A stretch of DNA of 64,000 bases from positions 229,264 through 293,263 of the forward strand of contig JBBFKY010000002.1 in the NCBI GenBank assembly GCA_037481875.1, given 5' to 3'. Of the stretch, positions 25,771 through 34,250 are shown in pieces (positions within the stretch are counted from its first letter, which is position 1; the number at the start of each line of letters is the position of its first letter). The notes under the pieces were generated by a model that was not told where the DNA came from, searched no databases, and saw nothing but the letters and a program-made list of their open reading frames with translations. The stretch is from Desulfosoma sp. Lineage in GTDB: Bacteria > Desulfobacterota > Syntrophobacteria > Syntrophobacterales > DSM-9756. Both the position numbers and the translations under genes were made by a program.

Positions 25771-26262
25771 ATGGTCAGCCTTTCGACGCGCAGCCGGTAT
25801 GGAATCCGCCTTCTCATGTCTCTGGCGCGCCATTCGGGGCCAAATCCAATGCAGATTTCGGATGTCGCCAAAGAACAGAACATTTCCGTCAAGTATTTGG
25901 AACAAATCGCTTTGATTCTTAAAAAGGCCGGAATTATTGAAACCGTGCGTGGACGCAAAGGGGGCCATAGGTTAGCCAAGTATCCCGAGGAGATCACTCT
26001 TGACTGGATCGTAGGGCTTCTTGAAGGGGGATTTGACCTTGCACCTTGTGTGTCCAAACCTCATAGGTGTCCGCGTTCTGTCCAATGCGCTCCTCGCTTG
26101 GCCTGGCAGGAATTATCCCAGACTCTTTTTGAAAAACTTCGACAATGGACCTTAGGGGATCTTCTTCGGTTGGAAGAAAGCTTGTTGGAGCGCGAAGACG
26201 CACCGGAAAAGGAGGAAAGGGAGGTCTTTTATTGTCCGTCTTCCTTTCACGGCTCCTTCTGA
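25771..26262 (+). CDS. Rrf2/IscR-family transcriptional regulator
   Basis: The 163-residue protein has an N-terminal winged helix (MVSLSTRSRYGIRLLMSLA, ISVKYLEQI, VRGRKGGHRLAK) and three Cys in a CVSKPHRCPRSVQC loop, the pattern of Rrf2 proteins that bind a 2Fe-2S or 4Fe-4S cluster. Spacing to the ATG is good (AAAGGAGAGCGCACCC). Family members sense iron-sulfur status, nitric oxide or sulfur metabolites. The adjacent convergent gene pair is sat with a small partner; control of sulfate activation by this regulator is conceivable but only inferred. Confidence 0.92.
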   Translation: MVSLSTRSRYGIRLLMSLARHSGPNPMQISDVAKEQNISVKYLEQIALILKKAGIIETVRGRKGGHRLAKYPEEITLDWIVGLLEGGFDLAPCVSKPHRCPRSVQCAPRLAWQELSQTLFEKLRQWTLGDLLRLEESLLEREDAPEKEEREVFYCPSSFHGSF

Positions 26263-26311
26263 GCCTTGGGAGAATTGCCGGGGTGGGATCGGTGGGATGT
26301 TGCCCGAATTT

Positions 26312-26384
26312 GGGGCGGACACATGGATCCGCCCCTACAGGGTTTCGGCGGTTAGGGGCGGACAGATGGCTTGTCCGCCCTTTT
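26312..26384. repeat. Two palindrome copies between the Rrf2 and sat-operon genes
   Basis: GGGGCGGA/TCCGCCCC (26312-26335) is followed by GGGCGGACA/TGTCCGCCC (26356-26380). The second stem runs into TTTTCG, so it could also terminate the plus-strand Rrf2 transcript. Both belong to the dispersed palindrome family. Confidence 0.7.
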
Positions 26385-26445
26385 CGTTTGACAGGCATGG
26401 GGCCGAAGATATGATCGGCCGGAATCCCCATGCCGTTCAAAGCTT

Positions 26446-26745
26446 TTAGTAGGCGCTTAGGAACTCATCCAGAACATCCACGGATTTTTTCTCCACCACA
26501 ATGTCAAAGATCTTGTCCTTCACCTGTCTGGGCAAAAGCTCGATGCTTTTAGTGGTAGCCGAATCAAACTTGGCTGTAGGAAAGACCTTGAGAATCTTGT
26601 CCCGTTGAGCTGCATTGGCATAAACGCGAATGACTTTCATGCCGGCGAGCATTTCTTCACACATGTGGGCCAGCCCTGCCTCTTTAAGCTTTTCATAGCG
26701 CTCTTCGTTGACCCAAATGTTGATGGGATATTTTTCCTCGGCCAT
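26446..26745 (-). CDS. Small conserved-looking protein encoded with sat
   Basis: The ATG at 26745 is preceded by AGGAGGTG and lies 14 bases after the sat stop, so the two genes are co-transcribed and both well expressed. The 99-residue soluble protein is charged (starts MAEEKYPINIWVNEERYEKL, one Cys in HMCEEML) with no membrane segment or known motif. I do not recognise its family. A small open reading frame beside sat is known in Archaeoglobus, but I cannot say whether they are related. A role as a Sat partner or regulator is a guess from position. Confidence 0.75.
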   Translation of the reverse strand: MAEEKYPINIWVNEERYEKLKEAGLAHMCEEMLAGMKVIRVYANAAQRDKILKVFPTAKFDSATTKSIELLPRQVKDKIFDIVVEKKSVDVLDEFLSAY

Positions 26746-26759
26746 GACCTCACCTCCTG

Positions 26760-28019
26760 TCAGCCCGCCAGCGGCGGAATGGTGAAAACGGGCGTTCTTT
26801 TTGCCAAGTATTCGTCGGTGACAAACGGAGAGCCGAACCCGTACTTTTCGGCGCATTCCATGACGAGATCAAAGACTTCCGGACGGAAAATGAGTCGAGG
26901 CGGTTTGACGCCGTCTTCGACGATGCTTCGAATCAGAGTACCGCTGAACTTTTGCCATTCGTTCTTGTGATTGCACAAACCTTCGCTGGTGATCTCGCCG
27001 CAATGTGGACAATAGAGCCAGTTCATGGAATAAACCGGGGTGATGTTCAGCTCGTCTTGAACCGTCGCCAACAGGTGGTGCGCGTCATAAGGCCCATAGT
27101 AGGTGCCGACCCCCGCATGGTCCCGACCGTACATATGATGGGTCAGACCGAGGTTCGTCCGCAGCGCCGCATGAAAGACGGCTTCTTTGGGGCCAGCGTA
27201 TCGCATATCCCAAAAAGTTAAGGATGTCATATGATTATGGTCCCCAAAATAGCCCGATTTGCGCAGTTCGTCTTGGGTTAAGATAATGGCCTCGTCAATG
27301 TAGTCCCCCTTGCGCTTTTCACCGATAATGGCATTGACAAGGACCCCGACCAGAGGCTTTTCAATGGGCAGTTCCGCATAGGTCTGGAACCAGGCGCCCT
27401 TCATAAGCCATTCATGACCTGTGTGCGGCACGTTGCGGGTCTGGTGGGCTACAATCCGCTGCCATCCCTTTTCTCGAAAACGCTTGCGCATTTCCAGGGG
27501 CGGAATGAAGTAGGGATCGAACGGAGGATTGATTTTGGGTGGCGTCACCAAGGTGATGTCGCCGCCCAGAAACTTGTCCTTGTAGGCGTAGGTTCGAGCG
27601 CATCCGGGATGTTTGCTTTCGGCCGTCCCGAAAATGGATTGGCACATGGCCTCCTTGTCGTAGGAGTAAATTTCGGAGATTTCAAAAATAGCCATGGGGT
27701 TGTCATGGTAGGTCAAGCAGATGGAGTCTCCCGCCTTGATGCCGTAGTCCGACAGCTCCTGGTCGGACATGTCAAAGAGAATGGGAATGCTCCAGATGGT
27801 TCCATCCTTGAGACGCATTCTCTTGACCACGGAATCCAGGTCTTCCTTGCCCATGAAACCGGTCAGAGGACAGAAAAACCCGTAGGCGATTCCGATCACT
27901 TCATTGGCAATCTGACTCCGGACCGGCACCTGTTTCAACCCCTTCACCCTTGCGGGAGCCTCCTTGGGGTCCAGAATCCGTTCCACAATTTCCTTGCCGC
28001 CATGCCCGATTTCAGCCAT
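26760..28019 (-). CDS. sat: Sulfate adenylyltransferase (ATP sulfurylase), dissimilatory type
   Basis: The ATG at 28019 has AGGAGAGGTGG upstream; an earlier in-frame start would add an unsupported N-terminus. The 419-residue protein has the ATP-sulfurylase motifs QTRNVPHTGHE (about residue 200-210) and YGRDHAG (about 300). It also has a zinc-type Cys set CPHCG...C near 340, as in archaeal and Desulfobacterota Sat. It makes adenosine-5'-phosphosulfate from sulfate and ATP, the first step of sulfate respiration. No apr, qmo or dsr genes are in the window. It heads a two-gene operon with the 99-residue protein and is divergent from a cNMP-domain protein gene. Confidence 0.96.
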   Translation of the reverse strand: MAEIGHGGKEIVERILDPKEAPARVKGLKQVPVRSQIANEVIGIAYGFFCPLTGFMGKEDLDSVVKRMRLKDGTIWSIPILFDMSDQELSDYGIKAGDSICLTYHDNPMAIFEISEIYSYDKEAMCQSIFGTAESKHPGCARTYAYKDKFLGGDITLVTPPKINPPFDPYFIPPLEMRKRFREKGWQRIVAHQTRNVPHTGHEWLMKGAWFQTYAELPIEKPLVGVLVNAIIGEKRKGDYIDEAIILTQDELRKSGYFGDHNHMTSLTFWDMRYAGPKEAVFHAALRTNLGLTHHMYGRDHAGVGTYYGPYDAHHLLATVQDELNITPVYSMNWLYCPHCGEITSEGLCNHKNEWQKFSGTLIRSIVEDGVKPPRLIFRPEVFDLVMECAEKYGFGSPFVTDEYLAKRTPVFTIPPLAG

Positions 28020-28491
28020 GATCCACCTCTCCTGTCTCGCCGTCCCGTCCATTGTGCCTTGCATGAAGCAGGCAGGTCCCTCAACCCAAAGGTCGAACAG
28101 CCTACAATCACCCCCCTTCCCGAAAGGTTTTTTCGGCGCCCTTAAAACTAAGCCGACGCCGTGAGCCTCTCTCTGGGCTCCTTCAAGGAAGACCGGCCGT
28201 TGAGCCTCTTTCGATGAACCTCGGAGCCGAAACAGCCATCCCGTCGCTCATGTTTTCAGTATGAGGGCACCATGAGATGCACCAGGCACTCGACAAAGAA
28301 CGCGAAGCCAGGCATAGATAGTTTCCACGGGAAAAGCCCAGGAGGTACCCCCACACCTCCCGATTCCCAATGTGTTTTATTTTAGTTCTTTTTTTCTCAA
28401 ATGGTCAACGGCCAAAAAGGGTTTTTTCCGTGTTCGGAAAAAGCGGCTGGAATTCGGTGATGGGAAAAGAGAGCACCAAGGGAGGAAGACC
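28020..28491. other. Divergent control region of sat and the cNMP-domain gene
   Basis: About 470 bases with no supported gene. A GGAGGT/ACCTCC stem-loop lies at 28341-28360. I found no convincing promoter by eye on either strand, although promoters for both divergent genes must lie here. Confidence 0.5.
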
Positions 28492-28914
28492 ATGATTCTG
28501 AAGAAGGCGGAAATCTTTGATGGTATCAGCGCTGAGGTTTTAGACCGGATTCAGGCCATGGCACAGGAGGAGCAGGCTCAGGAAGGGCATGTTTTTTTTA
28601 GGGCTGGCGAACCTGCCGTGTATCTTTACGTTTTAAAGGAGGGGCAGGTAGCTTTGACCACGGGGGGAGCTTCACCTATCACCTTTCCCATCGGGGAGTC
28701 CGGAGCTGTCTTCGGCTGGTCGGCTCTTGTGGAACCGCGCACCTACACGGCTACGTGCGAAACGACCATGCCGACCACGGTGATCAAGTTGGACGGTGCG
28801 AAGCTCCTTCAGATTTTCGAAGAAAATCCTAAGGATGGCTTGCTGGCGCTTCGTCGTCTCGCGCGCGTCATGGCGTCTCGATTGAAAGCGAGTTATGAGC
28901 GCTTTGGGCGCTGA
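28492..28914 (+). CDS. Cyclic-nucleotide-binding-domain protein without DNA-binding domain
   Basis: The ATG at 28492 follows GGGAGGAAG. The 140-residue protein is essentially one CRP-type effector domain (FFRAGEPAVYLYVLKEGQVAL, FGWSALVEPRTYTATCET), ending in a helix where CRP/FNR proteins would continue into a helix-turn-helix. The arginine of the phosphate-binding cassette is not clearly in its usual place (the segment reads GWSALVEPRTYTA), so ligand binding is uncertain. It may act by protein-protein contact. It is divergent from sat and its stop is one base from the convergent VKOR-like gene. Confidence 0.85.
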   Translation: MILKKAEIFDGISAEVLDRIQAMAQEEQAQEGHVFFRAGEPAVYLYVLKEGQVALTTGGASPITFPIGESGAVFGWSALVEPRTYTATCETTMPTTVIKLDGAKLLQIFEENPKDGLLALRRLARVMASRLKASYERFGR

Positions 28915-28915
28915 T

Positions 28916-29797
28916 TCAGTCACAGCTATTGACCGTGCAGCTTCCGCCGGCCTCCAGAGGAAGCAAAAGATCCTCAGGGTTAAGACCCTTCTGAGGGTCC
29001 TGAAGGACGCTTAAAAGGTAGCCAGGCACTTCGGCACCGGTCACAATGCGCCCCTGATGGACGATGAGGGGAACATAAGGAAGCCCTCTGGCCATGCAGT
29101 AAGCGTTGTTGGCCCGCACCACCGTCAAGGTGGCCAAAAGACATCGAGTCCGCTGGGACCACCGGGTGCAGGTTTGGCAATGGTCCTTCGCCAATTGCCA
29201 CACCGAAGCCAAACTCCAGGCTTCGGGACACAAACGTACGCGGTCCTTGTCGGTCATTTTCTCGAGCAAAGCCAAAACGTCATGGCAGTGGGTGCAAGTG
29301 GGTTCGAAAAAGAGGTAAAGGGTTCGGTCATCCCCGGTTATAGTCGAAAAGGGGGATTCGGAGCAGGCACAGACGGCTTGTGTCAGAGGCACGATAATGA
29401 GAGCCACGCCCAGGGTGGTTGCGGCCAAGGCCCACGAAGCTTTCCTGGCCATGGGGACAATCTCCGGGCCGGAGAGAAAAACCCAGAGCAAAAACAAGGC
29501 GGTATAGCCCAAACAGGCAGGGCAGTAGAGGTTTAGCAGCACCTGGGTGAGGACAAGCACGCTTTCGACCGCCATCCCCATAATGACGAGACCGCCCAAA
29601 AGGATTTTAGCATAGCGGTAAGCAGCAAGAAGTATGGCTGCATAGAGGACCCCGGCCCACCACAAAGCGTTCTTTTGGAGAGCCTGACACCCAAAGGAAT
29701 CGCACAACAGATTTCCGGTTCCGATCGCGTTTGCCAAGGCATAAATAAAAAGAACCAGCCCCAAGGCTTGGACGACGATCTGTCTTTTCGAAATCAT
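28916..29797 (-). CDS. VKOR-like membrane protein fused to a thioredoxin-like domain
   Basis: The ATG at 29797 (MISKRQ) has GGAGCG upstream; a longer TTG start is possible. The 293-residue protein begins with membrane helices containing a Cys pair (CDSFGC) and a later CPAC at the start of a helix, the disposition of bacterial vitamin-K epoxide reductase homologues. A further membrane segment follows, then a thioredoxin-like domain with CTHC after a beta strand (LYLFFEPTCTHC) and several more Cys. VKOR homologues reoxidise DsbA-type proteins using quinone; the fusion suggests a self-contained disulfide-forming unit. The catalytic arrangement is inferred from Cys spacing only. No dsb gene is adjacent. 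Confidence 0.72.
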   Translation of the reverse strand: MISKRQIVVQALGLVLFIYALANAIGTGNLLCDSFGCQALQKNALWWAGVLYAAILLAAYRYAKILLGGLVIMGMAVESVLVLTQVLLNLYCPACLGYTALFLLWVFLSGPEIVPMARKASWALAATTLGVALIIVPLTQAVCACSESPFSTITGDDRTLYLFFEPTCTHCHDVLALLEKMTDKDRVRLCPEAWSLASVWQLAKDHCQTCTRWSQRTRCLLATLTVVRANNAYCMARGLPYVPLIVHQGRIVTGAEVPGYLLSVLQDPQKGLNPEDLLLPLEAGGSCTVNSCD

Positions 29798-29973
29798 AGA
29801 CCCACGCTCCAACGTCCTTTCGGGAATTGTCTCTTGAACCGCAAGAATCTTGTCATCCCAGCGAGTTTGTGTCAATCATGGGCTGAAGGAGTTTTCCGAT
29901 TCCGTGAAGAAAGTCGGATCTCACATGACAGAAGTTAAACCGTTTTCTGAAGCTTTCAACATGGGAGGGCCCT

Positions 29974-30657
29974 ATGAGCGTGACAGTGACGTGGTACGGC
30001 CATGCCTGCATTTTGATTCAATCCAAAGGGACCCATCTTCTGGTGGACCCCTTTTTGACGGGAAATCCTTTGGCGACGATCAAAGCCGAGGAAATTCCCG
30101 CCGACTATATCTTTGTTTCCCATGGGCATGGGGATCATTTGGGGGATACGGTGGCTATTGCCAAGCGTACCGGCGCCACAGTGGTTTCCAACTTTGAAAT
30201 TTCCAACTGGCTCGCTGCTCAGGGACTGACCAAGCTACACCCTCACCATATTGGCGGAGGCTCAAATCATCCCTGGGGACGGGTGAAATTGACCACCGCG
30301 CACCATGGGTCGGCGTTACCCGATGGATCGTACGGGGGAAATCCGTGCGGATTCCTTTTCACCGTAGACGATTTCAAAATCTATCATGCCGGCGATACAG
30401 GGCTTTTTTACGATATGGTTCTTATCGGCGAGGAAGGTATCGACTTAGCCATCTTACCCATCGGAGACAATTTCACCATGGGACCCGACGATGCCCTGAG
30501 GGCGGTGAAGCTCATCAAACCGTCCAAAGTGCTTCCCATTCACTACGACACTTTTGACATGATTCATCAGGATCCAGGGGCATGGAAAGAACGCGTGGAA
30601 AAGGAGACCTCCACCCATGTGGTGTTTTTGAAACCAGGGGAAAGTCTGGTTTTGTAA
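29974..30657 (+). CDS. UPF0173 metal-dependent hydrolase (metallo-beta-lactamase fold)
   Basis: The ATG at 29974 has GGGAGGG upstream. The 227-residue protein matches the UPF0173/YtkL family throughout: WYGHACILIQ, VDPFLTGNP, the metal motif SHGHGDHLGD, HHGSA, YHAGDTGLFYDM and PIHYDTF. The family's substrate is unknown. It stands alone between divergent and unrelated genes. Confidence 0.93.
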   Translation: MSVTVTWYGHACILIQSKGTHLLVDPFLTGNPLATIKAEEIPADYIFVSHGHGDHLGDTVAIAKRTGATVVSNFEISNWLAAQGLTKLHPHHIGGGSNHPWGRVKLTTAHHGSALPDGSYGGNPCGFLFTVDDFKIYHAGDTGLFYDMVLIGEEGIDLAILPIGDNFTMGPDDALRAVKLIKPSKVLPIHYDTFDMIHQDPGAWKERVEKETSTHVVFLKPGESLVL

Positions 30658-30928
30658 CAGGCGCGTAATCTGTTTGACAGGCGACGGGCTCTGTGCGAAG
30701 GTGCTCGGGACATCCTGGCCCGCCGAGGTCGTCAGGGAACCGTTTTTGGCACGTGCCGTCTGATCGAGCTCGCCACGCATGGTTCTCCTTGTTTTTCATG
30801 GGCCGACGCCGGTTATTCGGGATGCGACGAAGCTTCACCGACGGTTCGGTGATGGGTTGGCCTTTCGTTCTCGTGGTTGGAAACGGCCGACCCTTTCATG
30901 CCATGAAACCACGCGCAAAGGATACTCT

Positions 30929-31201
30929 ATGAATCTTTACGTTGGAAACCTCGCCTACAGTGTCACGGAAGACGATCTGCGTAACGCTTTTGCCAAGTAC
31001 GGCGAAGTGAGCAGTGTCAACATCATCGTCGATCGTCAAACCGGACAGTCCAAAGGCTTCGGCTTCGTGGAAATGCCACAGAACGCCGACGCGGACAAGG
31101 CCATCAAGGCCCTTAACGGTGCAGACCTGAAAGGCCGCACCCTGAAGGTCAATCAGGCCAAGCCGCGACCCAGCCGCCCCTCTCGGGGCCCACGATACTA
31201 G
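30929..31201 (+). CDS. RNA-recognition-motif protein
   Basis: The ATG at 30929 follows AAAGGA; in-frame codons upstream lack a ribosome-binding site. The 90-residue protein is a single RRM with RNP2 LYVGNL and RNP1 KGFGFVEM and a short basic Pro/Arg/Ser tail (PRPSRPSRGPRY). Such bacterial RRM proteins bind single-stranded RNA and are often cold- or stress-induced. A strong terminator follows directly. Confidence 0.94.
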   Translation: MNLYVGNLAYSVTEDDLRNAFAKYGEVSSVNIIVDRQTGQSKGFGFVEMPQNADADKAIKALNGADLKGRTLKVNQAKPRPSRPSRGPRY

Positions 31202-31223
31202 GCTGAAGGTTTCCCCCCAGCTC

Positions 31224-31256
31224 AAAACGCCTCGGCACCATGGGCCGAGGCGTTTT
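31224..31256. terminator. Bidirectional intrinsic terminator
   Basis: A 13-base stem AAAACGCCTCGGC/GCCGAGGCGTTTT with a short loop lies between the convergent RRM and aminotransferase genes. A-runs and T-runs on both flanks allow termination in both directions. Confidence 0.9.
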
Positions 31257-31263
31257 CGTCTGT

Positions 31264-32484
31264 TCAGCCCAACTGTTTTTCAAACCATTGTGTGAAGCGC
31301 CTCATGCCCTTATCCAACTCTTCTTCCGTACCCCCAAAGGAAAGCCGCACGTGCCCTTCACCTCCCGGACCAAAGGCGCTGCCGGGTATGGTGATTACGC
31401 GGGCTTCTTGAAGGAGTCGAAGGGCCACGGTCATGGAATCACCCGCCTGCGACGGAAACTTGACCATGACATAGTAGGCGCCTTGGGGTTTGATGTAGGA
31501 AAGATGCGGAGCCATGCGGTCCAGGTGAGCACAAACCTGGTCTCGTCTGGCTTGCAGGGTGTCTCGAAACTGCCTCACGCATTCCTGAGGTCCTTCCAAT
31601 GCTGCTAAAGCCGCCACCTGAGATGGCGTTGGAGCGCAAATGACGGTAGCGTCATGGACCTTCATCATATGATCCAAAATGTCTTCAGAGGCCACAACGG
31701 CCCCGACCCTCCATCCGGTCATGGCGTATTTTTTGGAAAAGCTGAAAATACCGATCACCTGACGCCGAAGTTCCGGGATCGACAGCAGACTGAAATAGGG
31801 ACGTCCGTCATAGGTGAGGAAGTCATAAGTTTCATCGCAAATAATGAAAAACCCTTGTTCCAGAGCCCACTGGGCCACCATTCGTAGGTCTTCTTCGGGA
31901 AAGACGGCACCGGTGGGATTATGAGGATGGCACAGCACGAGCGCCTTGGTGCGAGGGGAAATGGCGTCACGAAGCCCGTCCAGGTCCAGTTGCCAGTTTT
32001 CGAGTTTGAGTGGAAAAAAGACCGGGCGTCCTTGGGCTAGAAGGACTTGTTCGATGTGGGAAGCATAGTTGGGTGAGGGCAAGAGCACCTCATCGCCGGG
32101 ATCAACCAATGTGAGCATCGCGGCGCACAGCCCTTCCATGGCCCCGACCGTGATACAGATCTCTGTTTCAGGATCAACCCAAAGGCCCCTTTCTCCAACG
32201 AGCCTATCCGCAAAGGCTCTGCGAAGCGTGAGAAGTCCCGGCCCTAGAGTGTATTTTCCTGACCAGGAAGCCTCCCTGAGATGCCGACACACCGCCTCCA
32301 CGATGTGACCAGGAGTGGGAAACGATGGAATCCCTTGACCTAGAGAGATACAGTCAGGAACCTTTTGGGCCAGAAGCGGCATTTCCTTGATGGCGGAAAC
32401 CGCGATACCCCGAACCCTATCACTGATCCCCTCTTCCCGATACCGCTTGCCTGCAGCTTCCAAAGCCGATCGTTCCAAAGCCAC
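31264..32484 (-). CDS. Class I/II aminotransferase
   Basis: The 406-residue PLP enzyme shows ISLGQGIPSFPTP near the N-terminus, CHPHNPTGAVF, and the lysine motif FSFSKKYAMTGWRVG that forms the Schiff base. It resembles aspartate or LL-diaminopimelate-type aminotransferases; the substrate is not resolved. The GTG start at 32484 lies 3 bases after the stop of the upstream oxidase gene with GGAGGG 8 bases before it, so the pair is one operon. Coupling of an alpha-hydroxy-acid oxidase to an aminotransferase would convert a hydroxy acid to an amino acid through the keto acid (inference). Confidence 0.9.
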   Translation of the reverse strand: MALERSALEAAGKRYREEGISDRVRGIAVSAIKEMPLLAQKVPDCISLGQGIPSFPTPGHIVEAVCRHLREASWSGKYTLGPGLLTLRRAFADRLVGERGLWVDPETEICITVGAMEGLCAAMLTLVDPGDEVLLPSPNYASHIEQVLLAQGRPVFFPLKLENWQLDLDGLRDAISPRTKALVLCHPHNPTGAVFPEEDLRMVAQWALEQGFFIICDETYDFLTYDGRPYFSLLSIPELRRQVIGIFSFSKKYAMTGWRVGAVVASEDILDHMMKVHDATVICAPTPSQVAALAALEGPQECVRQFRDTLQARRDQVCAHLDRMAPHLSYIKPQGAYYVMVKFPSQAGDSMTVALRLLQEARVITIPGSAFGPGGEGHVRLSFGGTEEELDKGMRRFTQWFEKQLG

Positions 32485-32487
32485 CGT

Positions 32488-33921
32488 TTAGACCCTCCGT
32501 GATTCCTGCTTCCAAGGAAAGATCTTTCCCGGATTCAGCACAAGGTTCGGATCAAAAAGCTTTTTGAGTGCCATCTGTAATCGAATGATTTCGGCGTCTT
32601 GTTCCAGGGTAAGGTAATGTTGTTTGGCTACCCCGACGCCGTGCTCCCCCGAAATCGTCCCGCCCCTTCGCACGACTTCCACGAGCAAAGCACGAACGCC
32701 CTCTTCCACCCGTTGCGGAAGAAACCCTTCACAGGCTGTGATGTTCAAATGAATATTTCCATCCCCTGCATGCCCGAAACAATAAATCTTCAAGTCAAAG
32801 CGCTTTTCTATTTCAGGAATGCCGCTGATGAAGTCGGCGATTTGACCCAAGGGGACAACCACATCTTCGGGAATGTAGACAGCGGCGCTGTGCTCGATTC
32901 TCAGAGATACTTCCCGACGCACCGCCCACATTTTTTCCCTTTTAGCGGCATCGGGAGCCAACAGCACGTCACGGGCTCCATGTTCCAAGCACACTTCACC
33001 CATGCGTTCGATTTCCTGAGCGATCATTTGAGGATGTCCGTCGGCTTCCACAAGAAGGAAAGATCCCGCACCCTGGACTTCCTGAAACGGGAGTAAATCC
33101 CCGACCAGCTCCAAACAGCGTCGGTCCAAAAATTCCAAGGCCGACGGAACCAAACCCGCGGTCAGGATACCGGAGACTGCATTCATGGCCTGGGTCATGT
33201 CAGAAAAAAGGGCCACCAGGGTGGTGACTGCGGGAGGATGGGGTATCAGTTTCAGTATGAGTTTCGTGATAATTCCGAGAGTGCCTTCACTTCCCACGAT
33301 AAGTCGCGTCAGATCATAGCCCACGACCCCTTTGCGCGTTTGGCATCCCGTGTGGATCAGAGAACCCGTAGGGAGAACCACGTCCAGTCCAAGCACATAA
33401 TCCCGAGTGACCCCGTACTTGACACAGGAAGGCCCGCCGGCGTTGGTGGCGGCGTTTCCGCCGATGCTGCAGGTGTCAATGCTTGCGGGGTCTGGAGGAT
33501 AATAGAGACCACAAGCCTTGGCGGCACGTTTGAGATCAGCCGTTATCACACCGGGTTCAACCACAGCCACGAGGTTTTTCGTATCGATGCACAGGATGCG
33601 ATTCATGCCGGAAAGGTCCAGCACCACACCGCCTTCAATGGGGCTGGCACCGCCGGCCAAGCCAGTTCCCATACCTCGTGGTGTCACCGGAAAGCGATAC
33701 CGATTGGCCAGTTCCATGAGGCGCACAACCTGGTGTTCGTTGCGGGCTGTGACTACCGCTTCCGGAACCCCTCGCGTGTGCGAAGCATCTTCGGCGCATG
33801 CCGCCAGTTTTTCCGGATGGACCGAAACAATGTCGTCCCCTAGAGCCTGACGCAGCGCGGCCATGGCCTTGGTTGTCACGCGATATGAACGAGATCCGTT
33901 TTGAAACGACACATTTTGCAT
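32488..33921 (-). CDS. FAD-linked oxidase, glycolate/D-lactate dehydrogenase subunit D type
   Basis: The 477-residue protein has the PP-loop FAD-binding domain of the vanillyl-alcohol-oxidase superfamily (VTPRGMGTGLAGGASPI, DLSGMNRIL, GGNAATNAGGPSCVKYG) and the C-terminal motif FGHAGDGNIHLNI with SGEHGVG. These define GlcD/LldD-like oxidases of alpha-hydroxy acids such as glycolate or D-lactate. The usual iron-sulfur partner gene (glcF or lldE/F) is not adjacent, so its electron acceptor is unknown. It is upstream of and tightly coupled to the aminotransferase gene. Confidence 0.93.
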   Translation of the reverse strand: MQNVSFQNGSRSYRVTTKAMAALRQALGDDIVSVHPEKLAACAEDASHTRGVPEAVVTARNEHQVVRLMELANRYRFPVTPRGMGTGLAGGASPIEGGVVLDLSGMNRILCIDTKNLVAVVEPGVITADLKRAAKACGLYYPPDPASIDTCSIGGNAATNAGGPSCVKYGVTRDYVLGLDVVLPTGSLIHTGCQTRKGVVGYDLTRLIVGSEGTLGIITKLILKLIPHPPAVTTLVALFSDMTQAMNAVSGILTAGLVPSALEFLDRRCLELVGDLLPFQEVQGAGSFLLVEADGHPQMIAQEIERMGEVCLEHGARDVLLAPDAAKREKMWAVRREVSLRIEHSAAVYIPEDVVVPLGQIADFISGIPEIEKRFDLKIYCFGHAGDGNIHLNITACEGFLPQRVEEGVRALLVEVVRRGGTISGEHGVGVAKQHYLTLEQDAEIIRLQMALKKLFDPNLVLNPGKIFPWKQESRRV

Positions 33922-34250
33922 AGGTCCTGTCTTAGCCTTTTCTCACGGGGTCTAAGCCACCGAAAACGTCGGCGCATCCAATCCAAGTTGTTGGAAAAGC
34001 ACTTCGGGGTTTCAGGTAAAAAGCCGCAGGGGCATGCCCCTACGGCTTGAAGGTTCCGAAAACGGCTTCAAGGGATGGTGAAAGACTGTCCTAGAACTCG
34101 CAATACCAAAGTCTTTTGCCACTTCGATTGAGGGTGAGGGGTCGCCTTGCCCCCATTGTGCCCGATCCCGAAAGCGAAGACCTTCGGCCCTCTCATCAGC
34201 CGGCCGTGGCGCCTCCACTTCCGTGGAAAAATTCGTTCTCGAACAAGACC
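33922..34250. other. Intergenic region with a palindromic terminator
   Basis: About 330 bases without a supported gene. It holds the promoter region of the oxidase operon (not resolved) and the palindrome at 34017-34048. Confidence 0.5.
34017..34048 (-). terminator. Palindrome acting as possible terminator
   Basis: AAGCCGcAGGGGC/GCCCCTaCGGCTT forms a long stem with one mismatch (34021-34048). Read on the minus strand it is followed by TTTTTA, so it can terminate the solute-binding-protein transcript about 200 bases downstream of its stop. The GGGGC/GCCCC core and flanking TA link it to the dispersed palindrome family. Confidence 0.5.
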
